From UBA4292 sp002395865 (GTDB taxonomy: Bacteria > Bacillota > Clostridia > Lachnospirales > Lachnospiraceae): a stretch of DNA of 64,000 nucleotides. Positions within the stretch are counted from its first letter, which is position 1; each line of letters begins with the position of its first letter. A program made the position numbers and the translations under genes. Location: assembly GCA_946533395.1 (NCBI GenBank), contig CAMNBU010000003.1, positions 28,822 through 92,821 of the forward strand. Direction: 5' to 3'. A model generated the notes under the pieces. That model ran no database searches, was not told the origin of the DNA, and saw only the letters and a program-made list of their open reading frames with translations. Below, piece by piece: positions 32,730 through 41,661 of the stretch.

Positions 32730-35042
32730 CTATCTCCAGAAAACCAAAAGATCCTCAAGCAGTTCATAGTAGAAGGGCTGCATATTGACGATACTGAGAG
32801 CGAATATAAGAAGCATCGTGGCTATCACGGTACCCGTGACTACCTTGTAACCTGTTCTGGCAGACCTTGCAGTGGTCCTTAAGACCGTGCACGTGCTTAT
32901 CACTATAAACAGCGGAATGATATCAAAGAGATATCTGCAGTTTACGCCTGCCACACAGAAATCCATCCAGGCGATCAGAAGACCCATCACTACAGCCTGT
33001 ATAAAAAAGGCTCTCTGAAGTATGATACTGCTGCCGTTCTTCCCGCATGTTCTGCGGCTTAAGCTCTTCTTCAGAAGTACGAACGATGCCGTGATCACAG
33101 GCAGCCACAGAAGTCCCACGTTCTTGTCGTTGTACACATACATCGTGTAATTCGCCATGGAATACTGCCCCATCATGACGAAGGGAAACGCTGCGCGCTG
33201 CACAGGCATCTGCAGGAAATAGTGCCATATCGCACCCGGTATTCCCGACAGTCTCAGATGATTTGCATGGATATCGCTCACCGTCATCTGATGAGCCGCG
33301 CCGAAATCGAAGAATGAGCCGAAACGCGCATGGTTGTATATGAGTACCAGAGCGATGCCGAAGAACACAGGTACAAGGAAATACCCCGCCTGGAGTATCT
33401 TTCTTATCGGTCTCTTGCTCTTGTCGAATATAAAGCCCAGAAAGGCCGGAGCCAGTATGAGCGCGCACAGCGCGACCGTGGGACGCGCGCATATCGAGAA
33501 CGCAAGCCCTATACCCGAAAACAGGAGGCATATGTTCTGCTTCCAGCCCTCCTTCGAGTTGACCGCCTTAAAACCGAAGAACAGGGTCATATAAAGATAG
33601 CACATTCCGCACGAAACTGCAACATTATACTGGTCCGCGTACTGCAGGCAGAAATAGACTCCGCACATAAAGGTCGCGCACGGATACATCAGAAGATACA
33701 GCAGCAGGTTCGGCTTCTTCACATAGGTCTTTATGATCTCACAAAGCGCCAGACAGAGAAAGATCACCGCCTGAAAACAGAAAACGAATACCATAAGATC
33801 GTTGTCAGGAAGCTTTGAAAACAGAGCGCCGCAGGGATACATGATGAGTATCACGGGCGCCACACCGAAATACGAATAGTATTTGCCGTTGTAATATGCC
33901 CTGTCGAACCTCGACGAAACTCCCGCCTCGTTTCTTGCGGAGGGATCGTAGGGGTTATCGAGCTTCTCAAGGTTTTCATCAACCGGAAGGTCCAGCCACG
34001 TCCTTCCGTTCATAAAGGCGTCGTATGTCTGCACATACGGGTTTTTGCCCCAGCCTCCCCCCTCCAGAGGATAATCGATAAAATTGTACTCCTGCTTTAA
34101 GTGCGGCAACACACTCATGACGCAGATAGTGCACACTATAAGAAGCGCCGCCCTGTGTGAGAGCCTTCCCGCATCATATGTCTTATTCGCTATGCCGAAG
34201 GCCTTTATAAATATGACCAGACCGGTTATCAGAAGGAGCCCGAAGAAGCGAAGTCCTGAAAATGAGTACGCTAGCGCTCCCCTGTATTCCACCGATGAGA
34301 TGATCACCGGCTCGCTTCTCAGCTCGTATAACTTGAGACAGAGGCTCTTCACCTCGCCGTAGGGTTCTATGGTGAAGCCCGCCGGATGGCAACCTCCCCA
34401 GTAGGTATCACCCACATCTATGTATTTCTCCGAAAAATTGTTGTCCTTCATCTTGAGGACAACGTGGAAATTACCCTTTCCGTCCTCACGGATAAGGTTC
34501 ACAACTACTGCGCCTGTACCCTCCGGCACGTCAAAGAGCTCCACCTCGGAGTTTTTATCTATGACTATCTGACCTTCATTATTAAAGTGAGCTGTCTCGG
34601 TGTCAAACACGGCCTTTGAAAGATCCGCAAGCTCGCTCATATCGCTGCCGGCGCTCTTTGCGTTGAATACCACTGTCTCGAGCAGGATGATGACGAGCGC
34701 AGCGCGGCCAAGCCCTGTAAGGAGGCGTCTTGTCCCCCCCTCCCGCATATTGAACCTGACGGCGAGAGCTGCCCCGCAGAGAATACTCACGGTAAACGCA
34801 GCCGCGGCCGGTATCCTGTGTCCGGTTCCACTGTAGAAGGAGGCGGCGAGTTCAAGGGCGCTCAGATAAACAACGAGAGCACACGCGAAAAAGCCCGTGC
34901 GAAGGCACAGGTATTTTCTGTCGTTTTCCACGCCTCTAAAGAGCCTGTCGGCCCTCAGGCATGTCCCTCTCTTTATTTGTATCAAAAACACCGCGAGCGC
35001 GCATACAAGCGGCGCAGCGATGATCCAGATATTAACACCCAT
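32730..35042 (-). CDS. Polytopic membrane protein, glycosyltransferase-like (GT-C fold)
   Basis: A 770-aa integral membrane protein with about 12-14 hydrophobic segments. A soluble stretch at about residues 130-260 looks like an extracytoplasmic beta-rich domain (VNLIREDGKGNFHVVLKMKD). After this come the segments SRFDRAYYNGKYYSYFGVAP and CARPTVALCALILAPAF, a pattern seen in lipid-linked-sugar glycosyltransferases of the GT-39/GT-C type. It follows the CapD-like dehydratase by 26 bases, so it probably works in the same surface glycan pathway. The donor and acceptor cannot be inferred. Confidence 0.7.
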   Translation of the reverse strand: MGVNIWIIAAPLVCALAVFLIQIKRGTCLRADRLFRGVENDRKYLCLRTGFFACALVVYLSALELAASFYSGTGHRIPAAAAFTVSILCGAALAVRFNMREGGTRRLLTGLGRAALVIILLETVVFNAKSAGSDMSELADLSKAVFDTETAHFNNEGQIVIDKNSEVELFDVPEGTGAVVVNLIREDGKGNFHVVLKMKDNNFSEKYIDVGDTYWGGCHPAGFTIEPYGEVKSLCLKLYELRSEPVIISSVEYRGALAYSFSGLRFFGLLLITGLVIFIKAFGIANKTYDAGRLSHRAALLIVCTICVMSVLPHLKQEYNFIDYPLEGGGWGKNPYVQTYDAFMNGRTWLDLPVDENLEKLDNPYDPSARNEAGVSSRFDRAYYNGKYYSYFGVAPVILIMYPCGALFSKLPDNDLMVFVFCFQAVIFLCLALCEIIKTYVKKPNLLLYLLMYPCATFMCGVYFCLQYADQYNVAVSCGMCYLYMTLFFGFKAVNSKEGWKQNICLLFSGIGLAFSICARPTVALCALILAPAFLGFIFDKSKRPIRKILQAGYFLVPVFFGIALVLIYNHARFGSFFDFGAAHQMTVSDIHANHLRLSGIPGAIWHYFLQMPVQRAAFPFVMMGQYSMANYTMYVYNDKNVGLLWLPVITASFVLLKKSLSRRTCGKNGSSIILQRAFFIQAVVMGLLIAWMDFCVAGVNCRYLFDIIPLFIVISTCTVLRTTARSARTGYKVVTGTVIATMLLIFALSIVNMQPFYYELLEDLLVFWR

Positions 35043-35068
35043 TTATATCAGTTGCTCCAGATTGTAAT

Positions 35069-36934
35069 TCAGGCCTTCCTGTGATACGTGGTCACGATGG
35101 AAGCCACCCTGTCGAATATGTCGGGCGTGTTTTTGTGCGCGGCCTCGAAAAGCTCGGGGAGGCTCGCAAGAAACGCCTTCTCGTCGAAATCGATGGGCTT
35201 GCCGATGAATATCCTGCTGTTCTTCGTCTCCTTCATGCCCTCCTCGCTCATGAGAAGCTCCTCATACAGCTTCTCTCCGGGGCGAAGGCCTGAATAGACG
35301 ATCTTCATATTCACATCGGGGGTATATCCCGAGAGCCTGATCAGGTTCCTTGCGAGGTCGTCGATCTTCACGGGTGAACCCATGTCGAGCACGAATATCT
35401 CGCCGCCCTTTGCGTAGGCGCCTGCCTGAAGCACCAGGCTTACCGCTTCCTCTATCGTCATGAAATATCTGATGATATCGGGGTGTGTGACCGTGACAGG
35501 ACCGCCTTCTGCTATCTGCTTCTTGAAAAGAGGGATGACACTTCCGTTGCTGCCGAGCACGTTACCGAAGCGGACTGCCACGAACTCTGTGGGGCTGGTG
35601 CCGTTTAACGACTGGATCACCATCTCGCACATTCTCTTGCTTGCGCCCATGATATTCGTCGGGTTGACTGCCTTATCTGTACTGATGAGCACGAATCTCT
35701 TCGTTCCTGCAGCTATGGCAGCCTTAGCCGTATTCAGCGTACCCTGAACATTGTTCTTGATAGCCTCGTTCGGGCTGTCCTCCATGAGGGGAACATGCTT
35801 GTGAGCCGCCGCGTGGTAAACTATCTCCGGATGATAATCGTTAAATATCTCATTCAGTCTTACCGCGTCGCGCACTGAGCCTATGAGAGTCACCAGATTC
35901 ATACCGGGGTATTTTCTCCTGAGCTCCTGCTGTATATCGTACGCATTGTTCTCGTAGATATCGAATATTATGAGCTGCTTCGGCTGGTGTGACGCTATCT
36001 GACGGCAGAGCTCGCTTCCTATGCTTCCGCCTCCGCCCGTTACCATTACGACTCTGTTCTTCACATAGCCCATGATGCTGTCGATATCGACCTTTATCAC
36101 ATCGCGGCCTAAGAGGTCTGCGATCTCTACCTTTCTCAGAGCCTCGAGCTTTATCTCACCCGTCACGAACTGGTAGAGTCCGGGGAGTATCCTCAGCTCG
36201 CAGCCCGTGTTCTGGCAGATCGCAAGGATATCCTTCCTCTGCTCCTTGGTGGCTGTGGGTATGGCAACGACTATCTTCTTTATGTCATATTTTACGACCG
36301 CCTCCATGATGGCTGTGCGGTCGCCGACTATCGGAACGCCCTCGACGAATCTTCCTGCCTTCACCGGATCGTCGTCTATCACGCAGGCCACTCTCTCATC
36401 GAGCTCATTGGAGTTCTTGTACTCTCTGATGATGAGCTGTCCGGCACTTCCGGCGCCTATGATCATGACATTTTGTGACCTGTCCCTTTCGGCTCTTGTG
36501 ATCCTTCTCGACTGAAGCATCCTAAGTATCCTGGGTATGAACCTGACAAATCCGACGAACCCTGTCTGAAGAATGTAGCCTATGAAGAATACAGATCTGG
36601 GAATACTCAGTCCCATCACCGCGGCTATGATCACATAGCATACCGCGCATACCGTGGATGCAAATACGATCTTCGCGACCTCATTGACACCGGCTGCCGC
36701 CCATATGCTGTGATACAGCCTGCACAGGTAGAACACCACAAATACTACAACAAAATAGATCGGTGTTATCCTGAGCCATGACCCGAGGTATGCACCGCTG
36801 ATCTTCTCCATCGAAAAATCGAATCTCACCCAGAGCGCTATCGCGTAGGCAAGATTTGAAAAAATAAGGTCGAATATGACCAGAAGTATCTGCTTTACAA
36901 GATAATTGCGCTTGCGTATCCTGCTGTTATCCAT
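35069..36934 (-). CDS. CapD/WbpM/PglF-like nucleoside-diphosphate-sugar 4,6-dehydratase, membrane-anchored
   Basis: A 621-aa enzyme of the polysaccharide biosynthesis family that makes UDP-4-keto-6-deoxy sugars from UDP-HexNAc at the inner face of the membrane. Four membrane segments fill residues 1-130. A CoA-binding-like Rossmann domain follows (NVMIIGAGSAGQLIIREY). Then comes the extended-SDR catalytic domain with MVTGGGGSIGSELCR, STDKAVNPTNIMGASKRM and the SxxxK type active site. The late segment PGEKLYEELL is typical. It precedes the glycosyltransferase-like gene. This is the most likely initiator of surface-glycan sugar supply in the window. Confidence 0.9.
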   Translation of the reverse strand: MDNSRIRKRNYLVKQILLVIFDLIFSNLAYAIALWVRFDFSMEKISGAYLGSWLRITPIYFVVVFVVFYLCRLYHSIWAAAGVNEVAKIVFASTVCAVCYVIIAAVMGLSIPRSVFFIGYILQTGFVGFVRFIPRILRMLQSRRITRAERDRSQNVMIIGAGSAGQLIIREYKNSNELDERVACVIDDDPVKAGRFVEGVPIVGDRTAIMEAVVKYDIKKIVVAIPTATKEQRKDILAICQNTGCELRILPGLYQFVTGEIKLEALRKVEIADLLGRDVIKVDIDSIMGYVKNRVVMVTGGGGSIGSELCRQIASHQPKQLIIFDIYENNAYDIQQELRRKYPGMNLVTLIGSVRDAVRLNEIFNDYHPEIVYHAAAHKHVPLMEDSPNEAIKNNVQGTLNTAKAAIAAGTKRFVLISTDKAVNPTNIMGASKRMCEMVIQSLNGTSPTEFVAVRFGNVLGSNGSVIPLFKKQIAEGGPVTVTHPDIIRYFMTIEEAVSLVLQAGAYAKGGEIFVLDMGSPVKIDDLARNLIRLSGYTPDVNMKIVYSGLRPGEKLYEELLMSEEGMKETKNSRIFIGKPIDFDEKAFLASLPELFEAAHKNTPDIFDRVASIVTTYHRKA

Positions 36935-36960
36935 CCCAATTCCTGTCTTTCCGTCTTATT

Positions 36961-38010
36961 CTATCTCTTTATATCGTAATTCATATTCATAAGGTTTTTG
37001 ATCGCGCTCACGTCGTCGGTTAAATTCGCGTCACCCCTTATGGTATGCTTTATGGCGCTTGAAGCAACCGCAAAATTCACCATGTCCATGGGCTTGAAGC
37101 CGTGCATCATCGCGTAGATGAGGCCGCTCGCGAAGGCGTCTCCTCCGCCGACCCTGTCCAGTATCGTAAATGTGAACAGCTTGCTCTCAAATGTATGGTT
37201 CTCGTACCACAGAAAAGCCTTCAGACTGTTCTCGCTTCCGCTGTGCGCATATCTGACATGTCTGGCAATACATTTGATGTTCGGGTACGCGCTCACGAAT
37301 GCGTTATTGATCTCGTCCTGCTGCTCATAGCTGGGCTGCATGGGCACTCCGTCCTTTACATCACCCTTCGCGTGATCCGCAGGATCTGCCCAGAGGTGAT
37401 AAGGCTCTATGCCCAGAAGCACATCAACATACGGAAGGCACTTCGTGCAGAAATCCCTTGCCTCCTCCCAGCTCCAGAGCTTCGAGCGGAAGTTCCCGTC
37501 AAAGCTTACAGTGAGTCCGAGCTCCTTCGCGGTCTTTAAAGCCTCCAGGGTCAGATCCGCGCAGCTTGGACACAGAGCCGGTGTGATACCGCTCATATGC
37601 AGCCATGTGTACCCCGAGAGCAGCTTCTTAAGATCGACCTTCGAAAAATCGTACTCGGTTATGGCACTGTGCTTTCTGTCGTAGATGACCTTGCTTGCCC
37701 TTATACCGAAGCCGGTCTCCAGATAATATGTGCCGAGCCTGTGCGTGGGCGTCTCCTCCGGTGTGGAGTAGATGACCGGAGAACAGTGCACATCGTTGCC
37801 TCTGAGCATCCTTACGGCGCTCTTTCCCAGAGAATTGTTCGGAACTACGGTAAAAAACGTGCTGTCCACGCCGAGATTGGCCAGCGCCAGAGCGATATTT
37901 GCCTCGCTTCCGCCGTAGCTGGCCTCGAAATCCGTGCTCATGCGTATCTTCGCGTAGTTGGGGGGCGTAAGGCGGAGCATTATCTCGCCTATGGTTATAA
38001 ACTTATCCAT
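36961..38010 (-). CDS. PfkB-family sugar kinase, 2-dehydro-3-deoxygluconokinase-like
   Basis: A 349-aa ribokinase-fold kinase. It starts MDKFITIGEIMLRLTPP, carries the substrate-binding YGGSEANIALALANLG, and has the anion-hole/catalytic motif RVGGGDAFASGLIYA with the catalytic Asp. The N-terminal pattern and NFRSKLW fit KDG kinases, which phosphorylate 2-keto-3-deoxygluconate from uronate breakdown. The start follows GGAGGAATC. It is 8 bases after the phosphofructokinase stop. No KDPG aldolase gene is adjacent, so the sugar remains a prediction. Confidence 0.85.
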   Translation of the reverse strand: MDKFITIGEIMLRLTPPNYAKIRMSTDFEASYGGSEANIALALANLGVDSTFFTVVPNNSLGKSAVRMLRGNDVHCSPVIYSTPEETPTHRLGTYYLETGFGIRASKVIYDRKHSAITEYDFSKVDLKKLLSGYTWLHMSGITPALCPSCADLTLEALKTAKELGLTVSFDGNFRSKLWSWEEARDFCTKCLPYVDVLLGIEPYHLWADPADHAKGDVKDGVPMQPSYEQQDEINNAFVSAYPNIKCIARHVRYAHSGSENSLKAFLWYENHTFESKLFTFTILDRVGGGDAFASGLIYAMMHGFKPMDMVNFAVASSAIKHTIRGDANLTDDVSAIKNLMNMNYDIKR

Positions 38011-38018
38011 GATTCCTC

Positions 38019-39257
38019 CTACAGTGAGTTGAATACTCCGAATGTGGATCTGTTGAAATGCAGCGGCAGTCCGTTTCTTGTGATGAGCTTGATATCGCCC
38101 TGGATGAGAGGCATGAAATAAGCCACAGCCTCATCGGTCACATTGTTCTTCGCGCTGTTTATCCACTCGTGAGGAAACTTCTTCTCTATATTTGCGCACT
38201 CGGTCGCATCGACCATCTCTATCCTCATGAGATACGGCTGATTTGAAATGCGCTTGAAATACATCATCTTGCCGGTATTGCCCGCGAGAGCGGCCTCAAG
38301 TCCTGCCGCACCTATCTCCTCGGCCTCGTCGATATCCGTCTTCGAGCAGATATGGCTCGAGCAGCGCTGCATGACGTTTAGCTCGATGGAGCGCACCTTG
38401 CAGCCGAACTCCTGGGCGATTATCCTCTCAAGCACCTTACCCACGCCGTTCTGGAACTTGTGTCCGAACGCGTCCACGCCTGCGGTGGACACTCCCGCGC
38501 TCTCCGCGAGATCGCTGACATCTATGCCCTCCGAAACCGCTATGATGACTGCCTGATGCTTTGCCCTCTCGCGCTTTACGTCCTCGAGTATCTGCTCCAC
38601 TGTGACTCCCGCCTCGGGGAGATAGATGAGATGGGGTGCCTCCTGACCTATGGTGTGGAGGATGCAGGTGCTGGCCGTGAGCCATCCCGCGTGCCTTCCC
38701 ATGATCTCTATGACGGTAACACTGTCGATACTGTATACCGAGCTGTCCCTTATGATCTCCTGAACAGTGGTGCAGACATATTTCGCTGCAGAACCGAAGC
38801 CGGGTGTGTGGTCGGTGATCGGAAGGTCGTTGTCTATCGTCTTCGGCACGCCCATCACACGGTATGGTTTGCCCTTCTCCTTAAAGTATGCGGAAAGCTT
38901 CACCACCGTATCCATGGAGTCGTTGCCGCCGATATATACGAACACATCGATCATGTGCTTCTCGAATACCGCCTCTATCTTCTCGTAGACAGCCGAATCG
39001 TCATGGTAGTCCGGGAGCTTGTAGCGGCATGAGCCCAGTACCGTGGAGGGTGTCTGGCGCAGAAGCTCCATATCGATATTGGTGCGGATCACGCTCTTTA
39101 AGTTGATGAGGTTATCGTTTATCATGCCCTCGATACCGTTTATCGAGCCGAAAATGGCGTCCACTCTGCCATCCCTGTAGGCCTGTCTGAACACTCCGAG
39201 GAGGGATGCGTTTATCGCGCAGGTGGGCCCGCCCGACTGTGCTATAGCTATGTTCAT
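38019..39257 (-). CDS. pfp: 6-phosphofructokinase, pyrophosphate-dependent type
   Basis: A 412-aa PfkA-family enzyme that phosphorylates fructose 6-phosphate. Two residues that set the phosphoryl donor are both of the PPi type. G111-N112-D113-S114 carries Asp where ATP enzymes have Gly, and P138-K139-T-I-D-N-D has Lys where ATP enzymes have Gly. The reaction is therefore probably reversible and PPi-driven. N-terminal AQSGGPTCAINASL and substrate region MGRHAGWLTAS are intact. The ATG at 39257 follows AAAGGAAC. It is followed by the PfkB gene and preceded by the CE2 esterase gene. Confidence 0.88.
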   Translation of the reverse strand: MNIAIAQSGGPTCAINASLLGVFRQAYRDGRVDAIFGSINGIEGMINDNLINLKSVIRTNIDMELLRQTPSTVLGSCRYKLPDYHDDSAVYEKIEAVFEKHMIDVFVYIGGNDSMDTVVKLSAYFKEKGKPYRVMGVPKTIDNDLPITDHTPGFGSAAKYVCTTVQEIIRDSSVYSIDSVTVIEIMGRHAGWLTASTCILHTIGQEAPHLIYLPEAGVTVEQILEDVKRERAKHQAVIIAVSEGIDVSDLAESAGVSTAGVDAFGHKFQNGVGKVLERIIAQEFGCKVRSIELNVMQRCSSHICSKTDIDEAEEIGAAGLEAALAGNTGKMMYFKRISNQPYLMRIEMVDATECANIEKKFPHEWINSAKNNVTDEAVAYFMPLIQGDIKLITRNGLPLHFNRSTFGVFNSL

Positions 39258-39276
39258 GTCATGTTCCTTTCTGTGA

Positions 39277-40500
39277 TTACTTTATGATACTCTCTATATA
39301 CTCCGCAAGCTCCGCAGCAGCGCGCTCATGGGTCTTTGATGTCGGGTGGTAATCCGCCGCGTAGCCCTCGTCGGCCTTTATCGGGTCGAAATGGAATGTG
39401 TACACGTTTTCATCACCTGTCTCGGCGCTGTAGCGGCTCACCGCGTCGCACACAGCCGGATAGAGTCCGTCTCCCATGAGACCGAGGGCGCAGATAATGG
39501 CGGCGTCGGGATTTTTCCCTCTGACCAGCTTCAGAAAATCCACGTAGCCCAGAGTGTACTCCTCTATCCTGTCGGCATCCTTCCTCGTGTAGCTCTCGTC
39601 ATTGGTGCCGAGATTTATAACTATCACATCGGGCTGCCTTGCGAAATCCCATGCGACATTCTCAAGCCTATTGGCGCCCGCAGTGCCGTAGCAATGTCCG
39701 TGGTTCCCGTAGAAATCGGACATGAGCTGCTTATCCTGCTTTACGCCATTGCCCGTGTAGCCGCTCACTATGCCGTGACCGCTTATCGCCACCAGACTGC
39801 AGTCCCAGCCCAGAAGCTGCGCCGTCCTGTAGCCGTATGCCTTTGTGGCGTCCTCCGTGGAGGTGGAGAACGGGTGAGTCCTGTCCTCGTCATCCACGCC
39901 GTAGCCGCAGGTTATCGAATCTCCTATGAACTCGATGAGCCTGTCGGAGCCGCCCGCGGGCTTTATATCGCCCATGACTGTTATCTGCTTTACTCCTATG
40001 ATGCTGCTGGCCACCTCCGAGAGCTTTATGAGCTTCAGGTCATGAGTACCTGCGCTGTCCGCGTGTACCGTCACCCTGTCCGCGCCCTTTTTTACCATCT
40101 GCGCGTCGAGCTTTGGCTCATCGTCTATGTAGACCGCATACCTCACGCCGCTGTTCTCATCAAGCGTCGATGCCTTCGAATCGCCGTAGAATACAAGCTC
40201 CACATCGGTTCCGGAGAATTCGAACTCTATGCCCGAAGCCGAATAGGTGAGCCATCTCACTCCTGTTGTGTCATCGAAAAATGTCCTTCCAATGAGTCTC
40301 ACGTGCGCCTCGTCCGCGGCGAATGACTGCTGCACGGGCTCGGCCTCGGTGCTGGGGGCCTGCGTGGCCTCCTCGGTGACCTGGGCCGTGGTCTGAGCTT
40401 CTGACGCGGATGTGGCAAGCGTTTTGTCGTCCGTCTTCGCGCACCCGTACAAAAGCAGCGCGGCGCACATCAGAGCCGATATCTTTTTAAACTTAAACAT
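39277..40500 (-). CDS. CE2-like carbohydrate acetyl esterase, lipoprotein
   Basis: A 407-aa secreted lipoprotein with a signal peptide ending LLLYGC, so it is lipid-anchored at Cys20. After a Thr/Glu/Ala-rich linker (about 22-58) comes a beta-rich N-terminal domain, as in family CE2. The catalytic SGNH domain carries EFIGDSITCGYG with the nucleophile Ser, VINLGTNDE and DYHPTSKTH with the catalytic His. CE2 enzymes remove acetyl groups from sugars such as xylan or mannan. Here it follows an MBOAT-DHHW pair, so it may deacetylate the polymer that the pair acetylates, or a dietary glycan. Confidence 0.85.
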   Translation of the reverse strand: MFKFKKISALMCAALLLYGCAKTDDKTLATSASEAQTTAQVTEEATQAPSTEAEPVQQSFAADEAHVRLIGRTFFDDTTGVRWLTYSASGIEFEFSGTDVELVFYGDSKASTLDENSGVRYAVYIDDEPKLDAQMVKKGADRVTVHADSAGTHDLKLIKLSEVASSIIGVKQITVMGDIKPAGGSDRLIEFIGDSITCGYGVDDEDRTHPFSTSTEDATKAYGYRTAQLLGWDCSLVAISGHGIVSGYTGNGVKQDKQLMSDFYGNHGHCYGTAGANRLENVAWDFARQPDVIVINLGTNDESYTRKDADRIEEYTLGYVDFLKLVRGKNPDAAIICALGLMGDGLYPAVCDAVSRYSAETGDENVYTFHFDPIKADEGYAADYHPTSKTHERAAAELAEYIESIIK

Positions 40501-40515
40501 AGGTACATGACTCCC

Positions 40516-41655
40516 TTATCTGTTATTCAGAACGCTCACCAGACAGTTGTCCTTAGAGAGCGTATTTACATTGTATAAAAACAATATGTCGTCATATCCG
40601 ACGCTATCGGCCTGAAGGTCCAGGTCCTCGCTGTAGTACCTCGGGTCGATGACGGTTATCTGCTCATACGATCTCAGAAGAAAAGGCACGAAGCAGTTCG
40701 CGTAGGAATCCTTTATGAGAAGGAGCTTCCTGCCTTCCCCGCAGTCAGTCTTTATCGTAATGCGCGGGTAGTTACCGCCGAAGAAGACGAGATATTTATC
40801 GTCCTCCTCCAGCTTTGTCGTATCGTAGCAGGATACTGCCATCCTTCCCTCGCCGTCATAGCTTACAGTGTAATTCTGCTGTGAAAGGGGAAGATAGACT
40901 TTCACTGAATCCATCTTTGAAAGAGTATACCCGCTGCTTCCCGACAGGGTCCCGAGGAACTCATTGTCTATGACCACGGCGGAATACTCCTGCGATGTCA
41001 GCCCCATAACGGCCTGCGCGGCCAGAAATCCCATGTAGGCTCCGTCGCTCGTCCAGTGATGGTCGCTCGCGTAATATATATCAACCCTGTCCTTGTTGAG
41101 GGCAAATATCTCGCGCACGTCTATTGCCTTCAGTGACGAGAGCCCTCTGTAGATGTCGTCAATGTAAGCGTTCTGATCATCCCCCGGACAATACTCTCCG
41201 GCCCTGTCCGAGTACGTGCTCACGGCGTTCGGAACGAGGCAGAAATACGTCTTCGAATCCGCGTGACGGGTGGCGAAGGCATTTACCGCCCAGGTGAGTT
41301 CCGTCGTATCCTGCGCACCGGGCTCGGTGAAGCACTCCGCCAGATGATCGGCGTCGAGCCTTATTATGCCGTGGCTGGACTTTTTCCCCATGAGCGCAGC
41401 TGCCTCGGTCTTAAGAGTTATGAGACCGTCCCTCGCGGGAAAATGATCCGCCTCGTAGTCCTCCAGCCCCTCCATGAACCTTCCGTCCGTGACGGAAGCA
41501 GCGGATAGCTGCGGGAATGACGCGAGCACTCTCTTTTCGCGGGATGAGTATTCATTTTTAGGCAGGATTACAAAGCAGAAGGTGCAACCAATGATCACAG
41601 CGGCAAATATAACACCATACAGCTTATAAAACAAACTGTTTTTATTTTTTTTCAT
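40516..41655 (-). CDS. DHHW/AlgJ-like O-acylation protein, copy A
   Basis: A 379-aa protein with an N-terminal membrane anchor (MKKNKNSLFYKLYGVIFAAV). The extracytoplasmic domain carries YYASDHHWTSDGAYMGF, the signature of the DHHW/AlgJ family. It also has the Ser-containing LLIKDSYANCF in the second half. These proteins transfer acyl groups outside the membrane together with an MBOAT protein. The MBOAT gene stops just before. A GTG at 41661 is an alternative start, spaced well from an AGG but giving only two more residues. A paralogue lies at 50841-51998. Confidence 0.85.
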   Translation of the reverse strand: MKKNKNSLFYKLYGVIFAAVIIGCTFCFVILPKNEYSSREKRVLASFPQLSAASVTDGRFMEGLEDYEADHFPARDGLITLKTEAAALMGKKSSHGIIRLDADHLAECFTEPGAQDTTELTWAVNAFATRHADSKTYFCLVPNAVSTYSDRAGEYCPGDDQNAYIDDIYRGLSSLKAIDVREIFALNKDRVDIYYASDHHWTSDGAYMGFLAAQAVMGLTSQEYSAVVIDNEFLGTLSGSSGYTLSKMDSVKVYLPLSQQNYTVSYDGEGRMAVSCYDTTKLEEDDKYLVFFGGNYPRITIKTDCGEGRKLLLIKDSYANCFVPFLLRSYEQITVIDPRYYSEDLDLQADSVGYDDILFLYNVNTLSKDNCLVSVLNNR

Positions 41656-41661
41656 GACCAC

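Noticed and set aside
39346..40326. Open frame of 326 codons opposite the CE2 esterase gene
   Set aside because: The minus-strand gene has a lipobox and all SGNH motifs. The opposite frame has no ribosome site or family match.
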